A DNA stretch of 64,000 nucleotides from Poecilobothrus nobilitatus (taxonomy: Eukaryota > Arthropoda > Insecta > Diptera > Dolichopodidae): assembly GCA_947095535.1 (NCBI GenBank), contig OX352774.1, positions 7,564,001-7,628,000 of the forward strand. Direction: 5' to 3'. The translations under genes were made by a program, and so were the position numbers. Position 1 is the stretch's first letter. Every line of letters starts with the position of its first letter. Of this stretch, positions 14,456 through 27,887 are shown piece by piece. The notes beneath the pieces are model-generated. The model was not told where the DNA came from. It saw only the letters and a list, made by a program, of their open reading frames with translations, and searched no databases.

Positions 14456-14645
14456 TTAGAGCAGATTTTTATACCTACAAAATATCTATAACAAAAAATC
14501 AATCAGCGAACTGTACACCGATAGCTGAGTCTCGTGAACTTTGAGCTAACACTGAAATCGGTAATAAAACTACTTCAGTGCTATTTTGCGCGTTGTCGAG
14601 ATAAGCTATCGCTGCTTAAAGGGATTCAGACCAAATAAGTGCATT
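14456..14645 (+). pseudogene. Possible RNase H-domain relic of a LINE
   Basis: A patch of higher G+C. One frame begins LYTDS, resembling the start of LINE RNase H (YTDGS). Another frame further on gives TSVLFCALSR then AIAA, resembling the next conserved block (SVFQAE..AI). Several stops and frame changes separate them. A piece of about 32 bp near 14462 is also similar to 19110. The call rests on motif spacing alone and could be chance. Confidence 0.25.
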
Positions 14646-17600
14646 ATACTTCATTTTCGGCCTAATATACATTTTATAAATAATGTCAGTAAAAATAGTC
14701 AAACAGTTTTAATCATACTTTTAATATGTTACTAGTTTGTCATTAACAGAGAAAACATAATGGTTATATCTATTTAGCTTATTAAAATAAAAATGGTTAG
14801 ATAAAATAGTAGATATTAATAGTGTATCCTTTTTTGACCATTACTTATCATAATATTATTCTGTAAGATATAGATTTTACGTATCTTTATAACTGCAGAG
14901 TGGTAATAGCAAATATTAATTAGATTTACTCTTTATTTTAAGTTAAACTTCTGTCTGTATGTTTGTAAAATATGACTACTACAATTCCATTAACGGTATA
15001 TATATTATTTATTTAAATATATTTTATTTTTATTAATTTAACCTCAATCCTATCCTTTCTTTACCAAATGTTTTGACTCAATTTCATATCCTTTTTTTTT
15101 CCTTTTAATTCATTTATATGTACAAAATAACTAATCAATTATATTTTATAGTAAGATATAGTCTTATTCTAGCTATTAGTTATTTTTGTCTAGTTACAAT
15201 TAATAGCTTAAGATAAACCAAATGTCAAGAAAACATGTCACAAATTAGTATATGTACCATTTTGATTATTTTCTATAATATTAGATGTATACTTATAATA
15301 TAATTGTTTGACTTTAAGAAGTCTGGTTAAATTTTTTTTTTATCTTTTTTTATCTCTTTGTCTCACTCTTTACTTCTGTTTTTATCTCTATTTTTATTTT
15401 TTTGCGTTGTTGTTTCGTAAATTAAGACTTATAAAACATATAAATTAAGAAAAAAAGGGATAAATCTTGATATTTTATACAAAATGTACATATGTTATTA
15501 AAAAAAATCTATCTAGGCATATATATTAAATAATATATTATATATATAAATGTAGGTATATTAATTCATACATAACAAAGTTAAAATAAATGTGTATTAA
15601 TAAGAGATTTGTTATGAAAATGAGAAGTCAGAAGTTGGACTTCCTTTTCTTTTTTTTTTTTGTCTTCTTTAACTTCTTTTTTTTGTCTTCTTGACTGTAC
15701 GTGTGTAGTTAAAACTTGTTGCCTAATAGAATTATAAGCCTTTAAGATTCTTTAAATCTTCTTTAATTTTTTGTTTTTTTTTTGTTGTTTTTTTTTATTC
15801 TTTGTAGAAATTACTTAAATTTTGGGTTAGAATATCTTATTTATATTGTTAAAAGAATTATATGATGAAAAGGTAAATGGTATGGTTTTTGTTGTGACAA
15901 CCACTGAAATTAATTTTTTTTTTTTTACTTGGTTTTGTTATGATGGTAACCAGATTATAATAAAGAAAATAATTTATTTTACAAATACTTTCATAAATTT
16001 TAAAATCTTCTTTTTATTAAAAATCCTAGTTTTTGAAATTTGGAAAATTTTTTACGAATAAAAATAAAATGGCAAATATGAGAAAAAAATAACAAAGGAT
16101 TTTGACAGCAAATCAGTTGAATGTTGTTGGAGTTCAAAAAGTTAAACAATTGATTTCCGAAAGTTATTTATGAAATATAAAATTTTTTGAATATATATAA
16201 TATAATATATTATGTAATACAATAAACTTATTAATTCTTCTGCAATTTTAAAATTTTTCTCCGTTTTGGGTTAAATCCAAAAATTATTCCCCTCAACAAA
16301 AGTATAAATGTGTAACACAACTTATAATAATATTTAATCATATCATGTATAAATTAAGAGAAGTTCATAATAAAATGAATTTTGGATATCGTGAATATTC
16401 TTGAGTGTGAATATCCGGCTAACATGAACACTCAAACTTTACATTAAGTATTCAACAGCGTGAATAAATAATTGATTATAACTGGAAAAAACGTCAGCAA
16501 AAAGAAAATCATGTTATAATATGGTAATTTCCAAAATTATTTATGTAATGTTTAATAAATGTAGATTTTTAATTAGAATTGACTGAAAATTGTAATTAAT
16601 ACATTGAATTTCACATCTTTTATTTTTGAATGACAGTTGTGTTGCGTTTTACGTCAAGGACCACATATTGGTGTCATATTCAGAAAATTATTAGGTTAGA
16701 TTAAATTATTTCAAAGTAGTGTAAGTAATACTGCGATCTTTTGATCTAGAAATATTGTGCTCCCCCTATTACTATATGTTTTGGTCTTTTTCAGTACTTA
16801 TAATACTTTTGTCAGCTCAGCGGCCTCTAGGACAGTAAAGATCTGTAGAGAGTTTATTACTGGCAGTTCATTTTCTGTAAAGCGGTATTCTCCTAGGTGC
16901 AGTTATAAAAGCTCCTTACTTTTAAAGCTCCTAACTTTTTGAGTATGTGTCCTAGAGATTTTCTTCTTCTTGACTTTTCGTTAGGTGTTCCTAATTGTCC
17001 CGCCAGAAACCTGTTAGAATTCTTTGGAATTGATATTGAATATGATATTGAAAAGTAGAAATAAATTGAGAAATGAACCTATTGAAAAGGATAATGAAGA
17101 AGATATGTACTGCTAAATCAGTGGTAAAGAAACTTGTATGTTTATTTCTACAGTACTTTTTTATAAAGAAATAGAGGCGGCAGAATCAAATGCTGATAAT
17201 TATTTACATATACTTGTTTTAAAAATAAATAAATATATATTTAAACAAATTTATAACTCCCTTTCATTTAGAATGTGTGATTTAACTTTAAGTTCCTTTT
17301 TTCCTTTTATTGCAACAGAAATGGCTTAACTTTACTTTTTCTTTTTATCACACAGAAATTTTAAATTGCTTTTTTGTAGGTGCATATAACAGTTGACTGG
17401 ATAACATCAATTTTCAGGAAAAAGTACACAATTACTGTAATAATTAGTTCACGTTATTCAAATTTTATTGTATACCAGTCCTTTCTGGAATCCAGAAATA
17501 CCCAATTTCATTGGAATTCCAAAAGAATCCAATTTTCTCTATTCTATTTTTATTAAAAATAAAAAACATTTGTATAGGAGGAGAGGAAGAGAGATTATTA

Positions 17601-18945
17601 GATGTATATCAAAGATTCTAAATTTTACATAATAACGAGAATTTAATAGGACATTTTTGAAAGAAAATCCATTACTTTAAAAGAAATATTTAAAAAATAT
17701 ATAATTTTCATATGTTTTGAGGTCTAATTTAAAAATTAATTATCCCAAGATAATAAAACCTTCCGCAGCTGAAAGCTTGAAGAATAATTTTTAAAATAAA
17801 ACTTCTGTAGAACATGTGAGTTCTTTGGCAATTAACAATATAAAACAAAAAACATAGTCTAAATATCTTCAAAAAGCACTGATAATAGACTCCCCATCCC
17901 ATACAATTTTCTTCAAGTTTCAGTCTCAGGAATCAACTCCTGAAATTTTTGCAATCTTATTCGAAACACAGAACACTTTGTTTAATTAAGAGAATATTTG
18001 GTAACATTATATAAAAAATATTATTTTAAGTACTTAATTTTCATAAATTTGTACTTTTCCGGGAAAAAAATCAATGTTTTAATAAATTACTAAACAACTA
18101 AAAATTTAAAATTTAATATTTAACTTTTTTGTATTTATGTATTCAACATATTATGTATTTTTTCTCATTTTAATATTTACAAAACAGAAACACACAAACG
18201 AATATAAATTTGTTATCAAATAAACAAACGAACCAATAAATTTCAATTATTTTTAATATGACTCCGAGTTATTCTATAAATAGCTATTCATAAGTATCCT
18301 ATATTTATCTGCTCGTATTAATTAAATAATTGCTGGGCACTCATTTTATATTCAATTCGTTTGTTTTTTTTTTTTCTGTTGTTAAAAATAAATATTCCAC
18401 TTCCGGTTTGGTGGTTGGTAATAATATTACTAAAACGGTTTTACTAAAATATGAAAAATTATCTGTTTTAAAGCATTTTATAATAACGTAAATATATAAA
18501 AACAATAATGATAAATATTAACAACTTTATTCGAGTCTACAAAATTACTTGAATTTAAAAAGTTCCTGTGTATTATTTTATTATTAGCTGATATACTTGT
18601 AATTTTTTATATTAATTTTTTTTCTTTACATGTTATTTGATTTTGTGCTTTAGTTTATATAATATATATATACATATTATTTTTTGCGAGAGTAGATTTG
18701 AATTTCGAAAGGCAACAATAAAATCAACGCATGAATTTCATTTGTTAATGTTGAACTTTAACCAACCAAACGCAACCTTCCTTTTAAACTAAACATTAGG
18801 TTAAAACCTATTGCATATTACACTATTTGGTTTGAAGATTAAAAACATAGCATTAAAGAAAATATGGGATATATGGAAAGTTACTGTATGTTAGGAGACT
18901 TTTTTAGAACAAAGATGTTTATGCTATTTTTGGATTAAATGATCT
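14646..18945. other. AT-rich non-coding stretch with one higher-G+C island
   Basis: Mostly low-complexity DNA. The segment at about 16630-17000 is noticeably less AT-rich (CAGCTCAGCGGCCTC near 16813) and may be an old element, but I recognise no protein or repeat family in it on either strand. Confidence 0.5.
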
Positions 18946-18949
18946 CATA

Positions 18950-19320
18950 CACGTTATGATTGTCAGTTTTTGGCGCTGTACGCTTTACATCTGGAGATTT
19001 CCAAGGTATCTTCAAGGTAATAGGCAAGCTATTCCATACGCCTGTGCAACCCTCCTTGTATCTCAGTTGAAATTTTTAAGAGCAGGCATTAATGTTTGTA
19101 TTTTTTTTGGAACAGATTCCTATACCTACAAAATATCTATTAAAGAGAGTGGTTGCTCTAATGACACGTCGAAGACTTACTGGAGCCAGAATTAACGTAG
19201 CAGTGAGATCGTTTATTAAACAAAATGCTCTGTTTTGCATTTTGTGTGGGTGTCCTAATGCTGTTTGTGGAGCTTCTGTCCAAATTTATGCATTATACTC
19301 CATTCTAGACCTTTAACAAA
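18950..19320 (+). other. Unrecognised higher-G+C segment, possible old element
   Basis: Two overlapping short open frames (about 79 and 74 codons) cover a less AT-rich stretch, including ILCGCPNAVCG and FPRYLQGNRQAIPYAC. They switch frame near 19100, as a decayed coding region would. A short piece near 19110 resembles 14462, within a suspected LINE relic. I do not recognise a protein family. Confidence 0.25.
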
Positions 19321-20040
19321 AATAGTTTAAAATAAATTGAGATCATAAATTAAAGTAACCAATTTCTTAAAATTTAAGTAAACTTCTGATTTAGATAAAC
19401 TATAATATAAAAGCTCAACTTTGTAATTATAATTTTTTTCAGAATTTGTTTAGAATAAAGCATTTATGAGGTTACTATTAAAATATTCTTATAAGATTTG
19501 CAAATAACACTATTATGTAACAATATATATAGATAATGTGTAATCGATATGTTCTAATTAAATAACATCCACATAAAGATAGGATGTTTCAAAATAATTT
19601 AATAGATAGAACCGTAAAAAAAATCCTTAATTGTTGCCAAGCAAAATTGATCCAAGCAAAATGGTCTAAAACTATTTTTATACCCGTATGAACTATGTTC
19701 AAGGGTATAATAAATTTGCCATTACGTTTGTGACACCTTAAAGGAGTCGAGCTAGATATAGTGTCAAAGGTATGGATCGGCTCAGAATCGAATTCTGAGT
19801 CGATTAAGCCATGTACGTCCGTCCGTCCGTCCGTCCGTCCGTCCGTCCGCACGATAACTCAAAAAATAAAGGAGCTAGGGGGCTGAAATTTTTTTTACGT
19901 CACTTTTGCAAAATTGTTAGTTTTGCTATTTAAATCCAACATTTTCGGTCGGCGGGTTCGAGTAGCTGCCATACAACTTCTATCTTTATATAGAAATAAC
20001 TCAGTATCTATTCAAGCTAGATTTCTGAAATTTTGCAAAT

Positions 20041-20558
20041 GATGATCAAGTTTTATGGCAACAACTTCTGTAAAATTTGGTTGTGCTGGTGCAGCGGGTT
20101 CGGGTAGCTGCCATACAACTTCTCCGTTTAAATGAGAATAACTCAGTGTTTATTGAAGTTAGGAATCTGAAATTTAGTAAAGAGGTGTCGAGTTACATGC
20201 CAACAACTTTTATAAAATTTGGTTGGTCTAGAGCAGCCGGTTCAGACTTCTTGCACCTCTTGGAACCTAATGAAGCTAGGCGTCTGAAATTTTGCAAATG
20301 ATGATCAAGTTTTATGGCAACAACTTTTGTAAAATTTGGTTGTGGTGGTGCGGCGGGTTCGGGTAGCTGCCATACAACTTATCCGGTTAAATGAGAATAA
20401 CTCAGTGTTTATTGAAGCTAGGAATCTGAAATTTAGTAAAGAAGTGTCGAGTTATATGCCAACAACTTTTGTAAAATTTGTTTGGCCTAGAACAGCCGGT
20501 TCAGGCTTCTTGCACCTCTTGGAAGTTAATAAAGCTAGGCGTCTGAAATCTTGCAAAT
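20041..20558. repeat. Two tandem 259-bp units inside copy C
   Basis: The anchor GATGATCAAG occurs at 20041, 20300 and 20559, giving a 259-bp period. The units are closely similar, differing by scattered substitutions. Confidence 0.85.
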
Positions 20559-20659
20559 GATGATCAAGTTTTATGGCAACAACTTCTACAAAATTTGGTT
20601 GTGCTGGTGCGACGGGTTCGGGTAGCTGCCATACAAAATCTCTTTTTAAATGAAAAGAA

Positions 20660-21890
20660 CTCAGTGTCCGTCCGCACGATAACTCAAAAAATAGAGGAGC
20701 TAGGAGGCTGAAAATTTTTTTACGTTACTTTTGTAAAATTGTTAGTTTTGCTATTTAACTCCACCATTTTCGGCCGCCGGGTTCGAGTAGCTGCCATACA
20801 ACGTCTTTCTTTAAATGGAAATAACCCAGTGTCTGTTCAATCTAGGTATCTGCAATTTTGCGAATGATGATCAAGTTTTATGGCAACAACTTCTGCAAAA
20901 TTTGGTTGTGGTGGTGCGACGGGTTCGGGTAGCTGCCATACAACTTCTCTTTTTAAATGAAAATAACTCAATGTCCGTCCGCACGATAACTCAAAAAATA
21001 AAGGAGTTAGGAGGTTGAAATTTTTTTTACGTCACTTTTACAAAATTGTTAGTTTTGATATTTAACTCCAGCATTTTCTGTCCCCGGGTTCGGGTAGCTG
21101 CCATACAACGTCTTTCTTTAAATAGAAATAACCCAGTGTCTGTTCAATCTAGGTATCTGAAATTTTGCGAATGATGATCAAGTTTTATGGCAACAACTTC
21201 TGCAAAATTTGGTTGTGGTGGTGCGACGGGTTCGGGTAGCTGCCATACAACTTCTCTTTTTAAATGAAAATAACTCAATGTCCGTCCGCACGATAACTCA
21301 AAAAATAGAGGAGCTAGGAGGCTGAAAATTTTTTTACGTTACTTTTGTAAAATTGTTAGTTTTGCTATTTAACTCCAGCATTTTCGGCCGCCGGGTTCGA
21401 GTAGCTGCCATACAACGTCTTTCTTTAAATGGAAATAACCCAGTGTCTGTTCAATCTAGGTATCTGCAATTTTGCAAATGATGATCAAGTTTTATGGCAA
21501 CAATTTCTGCAAAATTTGGTTGTTGGGGTGCGACGGGTTCGGGTAGCTGCCATACAACTTCTCTTTTTAAATGAAAATAACTCAGTGTCCGTCCGCACGA
21601 TAACTCAAAAAATAAAGGAGTTAGGAGGCTGAAATTTTTTTACGTCACTTTTACAAAATTGTTAGTTTTGCTATTTAACTCAAGCATTTTCGGCAGCCGG
21701 GTTCGAGTAGCTGCCATACAACTTCTTTTTTTAAATGGAAATAACCCAGTTTCTATTCAATCTAGGTATCTGAAATTTTGCAAATGATGATCGAGTTTTA
21801 TGGCAACAACTTCTGTAAAATTTTGTTGTGATGATATGACAGGTTCGGATAGTTGCCATACAACTTCTCTTTTTAAATGAAAATAACTCA
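20660..21890. repeat. Four tandem units of about 307 bp inside copy C
   Basis: The anchor GTTAGTTTTG occurs at 20741, 21048, 21355 and 21661, giving periods of 307, 307 and 306 bp. Each unit carries a segment that echoes the region next to the (GTCC)n run (GTCCGCACGATAACTC), so the array probably arose by copying microsatellite-adjacent and core segments together. Units 1 and 3 look more alike than adjacent units, hinting at a higher-order period of about 614 bp. Confidence 0.8.
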
Positions 21891-22021
21891 GTGTCTATTG
21901 AAGCTAGCTATCTGAAATTTAGTGAAAAAGTGTCGAGTTGCCATACAACTTCTCTTTTTAAATGAAAATAACTCAGTGTCTATTGAAGCTAGCTATCTGA
22001 AATTTAGTGAAAAAGTGTCGA
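21852..22021. repeat. 85-bp tandem duplication at the edge of the array
   Basis: GTTGCCATACAACTTC recurs at 21852 and 21937, giving an 85-bp period with nearly identical copies. It is the shortest and probably youngest expansion inside copy C. Confidence 0.8.
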
Positions 22022-22299
22022 GTTGCATGCCAAAAACTTTTGTAAAATTTGAATGGTCTAAAGCAGCCGGTTCAGGCTTTTTGCATTTCTTGGAACTTAA
22101 TGAAGCTAGGCGCAATAGATTCGGGTAGCTATCATACAACTCCACAATTTACATAAATATATCTCTGTAGTTCGGTACTAAAACTCTGAATGTTTTTAAA
22201 AGATGATCAAGTTTTATAGAAACAGGATATATTACGTTCATACGGGTATCCCAGAGTTGACACAGTCTACTCTACTGCACTCTTCCTCGTTTTTTTTAA

Positions 22300-22490
22300 T
22301 ATTAGAATCTTTGGTTGTTCAAACAGTATATAACAGAACTATAAGTCCCTTAACCTATTGTTTAATCAAAAAGGATGATGATTTTTAGTAGCTTAAAATA
22401 TCATACATTGATAGAGGAATGATGCTCGTACCGCTTCTCTTCAGTGTCTTTTGATGAATCTAACCTGCCCCTTTCAAAAAATAGTAAGTT
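22300..22490. repeat. Diverged dispersed repeat, shared with 30500-30690
   Basis: The two regions align loosely from CCTATTGTTTAATCA (CCTATTATTTGATCA near 30555) onward, with similar spacing of further short matches. Identity is low. It may be a tail of an old LINE but has no diagnostic motif. Confidence 0.35.
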
Positions 22491-23568
22491 TATAGATCAG
22501 ATTTCTACCTATCCAGTTTCATTTGTTTATCGTAAGGAGTACAGTTGAGGTACGAATGTTTTACAAAGTCTAAATTGGAAATGAAGGATTTAAATTGTTA
22601 GAAATTACAGCTATACAATATGAAATGAAAAACGAAATATTTAGAAGGGTCTTTTAATTTTTTAACATTTGTATTTTTTATATTTATCCTAAAATTAGTT
22701 TTTTATTTTCAAATATAAGATCACAACCATCGATTTAGTAATTATACTTCCAATTAACATTAATTTAAAACAAAAAATATGGTGTTTTGTAATGAAAATA
22801 ATTGTAGATATTGTTTGTATTTATTAATTTAAAAAAAAAAAAAAATTCAAATTTATTAAATATTTCGTTTGCATTTTCATTTAATGCACATATGACATTA
22901 ATTTCCGGATATATATAATGTTTAATATTTTTTTTTAATTACATAAAAGAGTAATGAAATGATAATACCTTAATGAAAACACATAATAGTTATAATTAAA
23001 ATTACATTTATATTTATATATATGTATATATATATATATATATATATTGATTTACCCCTATAGAATTTTAATTAATTGAATTTTTCCATTATAAACATTT
23101 TTTAAATTTTGCATAAAAACGTATATTTTTTTTAACTTTAATATCAACAAACATTTTTAATAATTAAATGTATATTTAATGGTAATATGCGCCATTTTTA
23201 TTAGATATTATATTTTTTAATTAATGTTAGAAAAATATTTTTATATTGATTTCATAATTAAATTATGGATTATAAAAACAGCAAAATACAAATTCTACAT
23301 AAGGATAATTTATACAAATCAATTATCCATTAATGTTCTAATTTGGTTAACATTACCTAACAAGGATATATGGTATAGTCATTACAGTTAAAGATAGTAC
23401 TAGATGAGACGACGACATAATTAAGATCAAACAAAAGCTTTTAAAATTAGAAAAAAGAAAAAGAAACAATTTCTTATACCACTGGAATTGCAGTTTTTAT
23501 AATAATTTAAATTTTATTTATAGAAATACTTAATTTCCTTCAAACAAGAATCACTCTCTCAGAATTTT
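22491..23568. other. AT-rich non-coding stretch
   Basis: No gene seen. It contains a (TA)n run near 23021-23047 and poly-A/T tracts. Confidence 0.6.
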
Positions 23569-24206
23569 TTATACGCGTATGAACATAGCTCAAGGGTATA
23601 ATGAATTTATCGTTACGTTTGTGATATCATAAAGAAGACGAGCTAGACAAAGTATATATATTCCTACTTAGAATCGAATTCTGAATCGATTTAGCCATGT
23701 ACGCCCGTTTGTTCTTCCACACGATTCCTCAAAAAAATGTTACCCTTTCACCTTTGTAAAATTGTCCAGTTCGACAGATAGGTTCGAAAAGATGTCATAT
23801 AACTTCTTTATTTATATATATGTAATGAAGGTGTCTAGGTATCTAAAATTTTATGAAAGAAGATCAATTTACATGCCAACAACTTCTGTACAATTTTTTT
23901 GATCTATAGTAGCACATTCGGGTAGCATCCATACAACTTCTTTTTATATATAAGTAGAATTTATGTCCTAATATCTTTATATTTAATTAAGTTAGACATC
24001 TAGAATTTTCTAACAAATGATCAAGTATCATCACAATTGCTTTTATGAAGTTTGGTTTCTCTAGCCCAACATATTCAGGTAGCTTGCATATCTTGGAACT
24101 TAATTAGGAGGCTAGACATGTAAAATTTTTTAAAAGATGATAAAGTTTTATAACAAAAGCATATTATCCTAAAGTTGACACAGTATTCACTCTACACATT
24201 TCCTCG
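23569..24206 (-). mobile_element. Helentron-like element, copy D
   Basis: It starts TTATACGCGTATGAAC and runs through GGGTATAATGAATTTATCGTTACG, matching the 3' end of copy C, and ends near CCTCG at 24202-24206, matching its 5' end. At 638 bp it lacks the tandem arrays, and the (GTCC)n run is reduced to a few diverged units near 23700. Divergence suggests an older insertion than A, B or C. Confidence 0.6.
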
Positions 24207-25528
24207 TGTGAGATTTTTGTTTTAACAATTTTATTGTCTTCTATACGATTAATTAAAAGATACCAATCACACTATATCTAGTAATATGGAAGAGCCACCT
24301 TCGCTTCTTCCTTTTCTTATTTGCATTCAAAATAAGGCTTCCTGTGGTTTTTTTGAAAGGCAAAAGCTATTCATGTACATTTTGTATAATCCGTTTATAG
24401 AATGAACGATCACTGATTTTTTTTCACACATATAGAATTAATTATAAATAATCCGATACGCATTGAACGTCTTGTTTGAGTTGCTACAACGATTAAAAAA
24501 GAAATATAATGTCTAGAGATAAAAAACTCAAAATACCTTAAATCAAAGCACTCATAATCCGAAAAATCCTAATGTTAATACTTTATAAATCTTTTTATTG
24601 ACTAAAAATATCCCATTGTCATGTAATTTTAATAAAAATACCAAAAAAAGAAAAAGGGAATAATGTGTCAAAATTAAACATTTATAAACTATATAAGGAC
24701 AATAATTCTAAATGAAAGTTAAAAAAGATTTTATATACAAATATTATCAAATAATATTTTATATATACACTAATATGTATACATTCTCTTGACTATTCAA
24801 ATAATAAAAGATTAATTTATAAATAAAAGTGTTAAGCAAGTTGATTGATGAGAATTTAATATCTTTTAGATAATATAATGGATGACATTTTAAATTTATT
24901 TTTCTTCTGTTTTTCTTCTTCTTTTTTCTTTTTTATTTAACTAAATGAAATTATAATATTTTTTAGACAATAAAATTTTAGGAACACCTTCAAATAAAAA
25001 CATATAAATTTAATAAAGTGAGACAGAGATAAAACAAATGACAGTTTTTATTTAAATGAATTGCTTTTTAAGACATTTATTGCGATATTCATTAGCATTC
25101 AAAAAAATTTAATGAAACTAAAAATATATTATTGTATTTAAAATTAATAATTTAATAATTACCATAATATTTTAAAAAACACTCATTTATTAATTGATTT
25201 TATATATAAAAAATTAATAAATTTCTTTTTTAAAAAATTTTTATAGAAAAAATAAGTATAATATTATATTAATTAGACAATTCAGATTCACCTCCTGTAA
25301 ATATGCAATTTGTATGTAATACTGAATTGCAGCTTGTTTATTTATTTAAATAGGCTACATTATTTAGTAATCTAATTAAATACATTGTTTAAAATCCAAA
25401 AGTAGCCTTATTATCTGAAAATCATCTCCATTGAATTCATATTAGTCCAGATTAACTCAAATTTTAAAATTTCATAAGCAAATATTTTATTTTATCTACC
25501 ACATGTACCAAATTTTATATTTAACATG
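24207..25528. other. AT-rich non-coding stretch
   Basis: No gene or classifiable element seen. Confidence 0.6.
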
Positions 25529-25640
25529 TTGAGCCTCGTGGTTGGCCTAGTGGTTAAGAACGATGGCTTATCAACTTTATTGACCTTTTATTCCATTTTG
25601 GGTTTTCAAACAAAGTTCACAAAAAAAAAACAAATAAAAG
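25529..25640 (+). mobile_element. Decayed tRNA-derived SINE head
   Basis: GAGCCTCGTGGTTGGCCTAGTGGTTAAG at 25531-25558 contains a good RNA polymerase III A box (TGGCCTAGTGG). The expected B box about 50 bp downstream is badly eroded (GGGTTTTCAAAC instead of GGTTCGANTCC), and an A-rich tract follows. It is different from the SINE family at 38500. Best read as an old SINE relic; a chance A-box match is the alternative. Confidence 0.35.
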
Positions 25641-27322
25641 CTGATAGATCTTAATCCCATAATCATTATTTTACCACACCATTATAATATTATATTACGT
25701 TATGTTTTAATATTATGTTATAACAAATTATGGTGTAAAGAATTAATCGGTTTTACTTACAAACATGAATTTGAATTAAGAACTGTGCACCCCGCATATT
25801 ATTTGTGTTTCAGGGAAAGTTCCTTATTTTCTTTGTTATTAAAAGAACAAAAAAAAACTAAAAAAGTTTACCGACAAATACAAGTGTTATTTAGCTACCC
25901 GAAAAAATTGTCGAAAGTTCACTTTTCTTAAAAACAAACAACAGCTGCTATTGTCAATATCGTAAAATATTGTTTAAAAACGTTTCGAGTCCAATCAAAC
26001 TTATGATGAAGTAAAACTGTGCTTGCATTAAAAAAAATTAACTTATTTAGGAAAATGCAATGGGTTTAAATATCACCATCTCTATATTTATAGACATAAA
26101 GTGGGATCACTATTTCTATTATTGTTTTTATAACAAGATTTTAAATATGCGAACTAACTTTAAGTAGAGCACAACAATTTTGTACAAATTTTAGACATTT
26201 TAGCAAAATAAGATGCTGAGCTGCAAAATAATTGAAATGTTCTTGAATATAAACTGACCTAAGACAAAAAAGAAACGAAATACTTATATGGTAATTAAAT
26301 TTGTATTAATAACTGTATATATTAATATGAATAACAGTATATTTATAATAACTGTATATGATAATTAGCTGACAAAGAAAATTTAATGTTTAAAGAATTA
26401 ATTTTTTCTGCTTCTCTCTTCTGATCAGAATCAACTTATCAACAACTTAAAATAGTAAGAAAATGGAAATTCTTTTGAAGTGTTATGAGCAAATTAAAAT
26501 TCATAAAAAAATAATAAAACATTTTTTTCGTGCACTTTTAAAAATGCCCCTTGGAGGTGAAAGCTTAAAGAGAAAAATTAAAAACATGTTGAAACGAAAT
26601 GAAAACAATATAAATATATATATATATATATAGATAAGTTTTTTTTCTGAAAAAAGTTTAAATAAGAAGAAATCCTTGAAAAGTACAAAAAACAATTTTT
26701 TGACTTCATTCTGCACGACTAAATTATTGCTGCTTTTACGTTTATGCTGGAAATTTTTTTTTTTTACTATTCTAAAAGAATTTATTTTTTATATCGAAAA
26801 TTTTCTTAAAAGTTTATAAAAATTTTTTTTAAATCATATTGTACTTATATTATTAACCCTAAACTACTGAATAGTGGCTTTTATTCACATTTCAATTTCC
26901 AGTTAATTGCGGTTTTTGAAAATCAAACCCATACTTTGTTAGCCAAATTATTTTCTATATACATTTTTTAATTGGACATATTTTCATATTTTAATTTTCA
27001 TTTACATTTTAACAAGTAAAAAATTTTATATACAATAATAATAAAATAAAAGTATGGTTAGAATAATAAAACAACTAATTTTAAAAAATTATTTTGACAA
27101 ATCAAGAAACAAATTATAAAAACTTTAGAAAGTGGTCACATGTTCCGTATTTATATGAAGCTATATAATGCATAAAATTAAGTTATCTTACCTTATCCGA
27201 AAGGTTTGGAATATTCTGAAAACATAAAACTAAATAATCCTCTAGATGAAATTCATAACATTGTAAAAGATGTTTCATATTAAAGTTTTTTCTCGTCAAT
27301 ATATTTCCTATATGCTGGATAA
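25641..27322. other. AT-rich non-coding stretch
   Basis: No gene seen. It contains a (TA)n run near 26612-26632. Confidence 0.6.
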
Positions 27323-27720
27323 GTGAATTTGAAGGAGATATTCCAGGATTTAATTCCTGACTTACTAAAATATATATCCCTCAACACCTGCTGCAGGAGT
27401 TGCAAAGAAGCTAACGAAAGTGAGAACCTGGAGGACTTTCTTTGCAGATGTCCGGCCCTAGCTAGAGCCAGACTTCTCTCCCTCGGTAAACCGTTCTACC
27501 ACAACATAAGCGAGCTCTCCGAACACAAAATCAAAGAACTGAACTTCGTATATGAACTTCTCGGGTTGGATATAAAACCATAAACAATTTTAAAACACAG
27601 GTGAGTGCAGTTGTATCAAAATGACGAAATCTAGTGGTAATTGAGGCCTTCACACAGCATCGTGAAGGTAACCACTCTACCTACATATCTACCTACTAAA
27701 AAAATATAGACTTCCCTATA
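27323..27720 (+). pseudogene. LINE C-terminal zinc-knuckle fragment with 3' UTR
   Basis: An open frame of about 86 codons (to 27583) contains CCRSCKEANESENLEDFLC followed by RCPALARARLLSLG. This C-x2-C ... C-x-C-PALA-x-R pattern is the zinc knuckle and tail found at the C-terminus of ORF2 in I/R1/Jockey-type LINEs. The reverse transcriptase and RNase H expected upstream are absent, so this is a 5'-truncated copy, which is typical of LINE insertion. The following about 140 bp, including CTTCACACAGCATCGTGAAG, looks like the element's 3' UTR. Its G+C is clearly higher than its surroundings. Confidence 0.6.
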
Positions 27721-27727
27721 CTATACG

Positions 27728-27887
27728 AAATTTACATAAATATATCTCGGTCAACTAAGTCAAATATCTGAAATTTCCTAAACGATTTTTTCAAGCATTT
27801 CGTCAAAGAAGGATAATTAATATAGTATTATGTCCGACCGAAGCGGTAACTTTGAGTTGACACAGTTAACCACACACTCGTCCTCGT
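27728..27887 (-). mobile_element. Helentron-like element, truncated copy F
   Basis: Only the 5' end of the copy C family remains: ATTTACATAAATATATCTC (compare 22146) through GAGTTGACACAG to TCCTCG near 27882-27887. It abuts the LINE tail at about 27725, so one element probably inserted next to or into the other. Confidence 0.55.

Larger units (their letters stand above)
19678..22290 (-). mobile_element. Helentron-like element, copy C, expanded by tandem repeats
   Basis: Its ends match copy A read on the opposite strand: TTATACCC at 19678 is the 3' hairpin end, and the ACGAGGAAGAG start lies at 22281-22290 as its complement. A (GTCC)n run sits at 19817-19848. The element is 2.6 kb, against about 1.56 kb for copy A, because its core holds nested tandem repeats: two 259-bp units, four units of about 307 bp and an 85-bp duplication. 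It has no credible coding capacity; the short frames inside (sharing VRRVRVAAIQL) are just the repeat translated. Growth of satellite arrays inside DINE-1/Helentron elements is known in Drosophila. Confidence 0.7.

Noticed and set aside
19816..22128. Short plus-strand frames repeating VRRVRVAAIQL as a protein family
   Set aside because: They are the same tandem DNA repeat translated several times; no start context or conserved protein.
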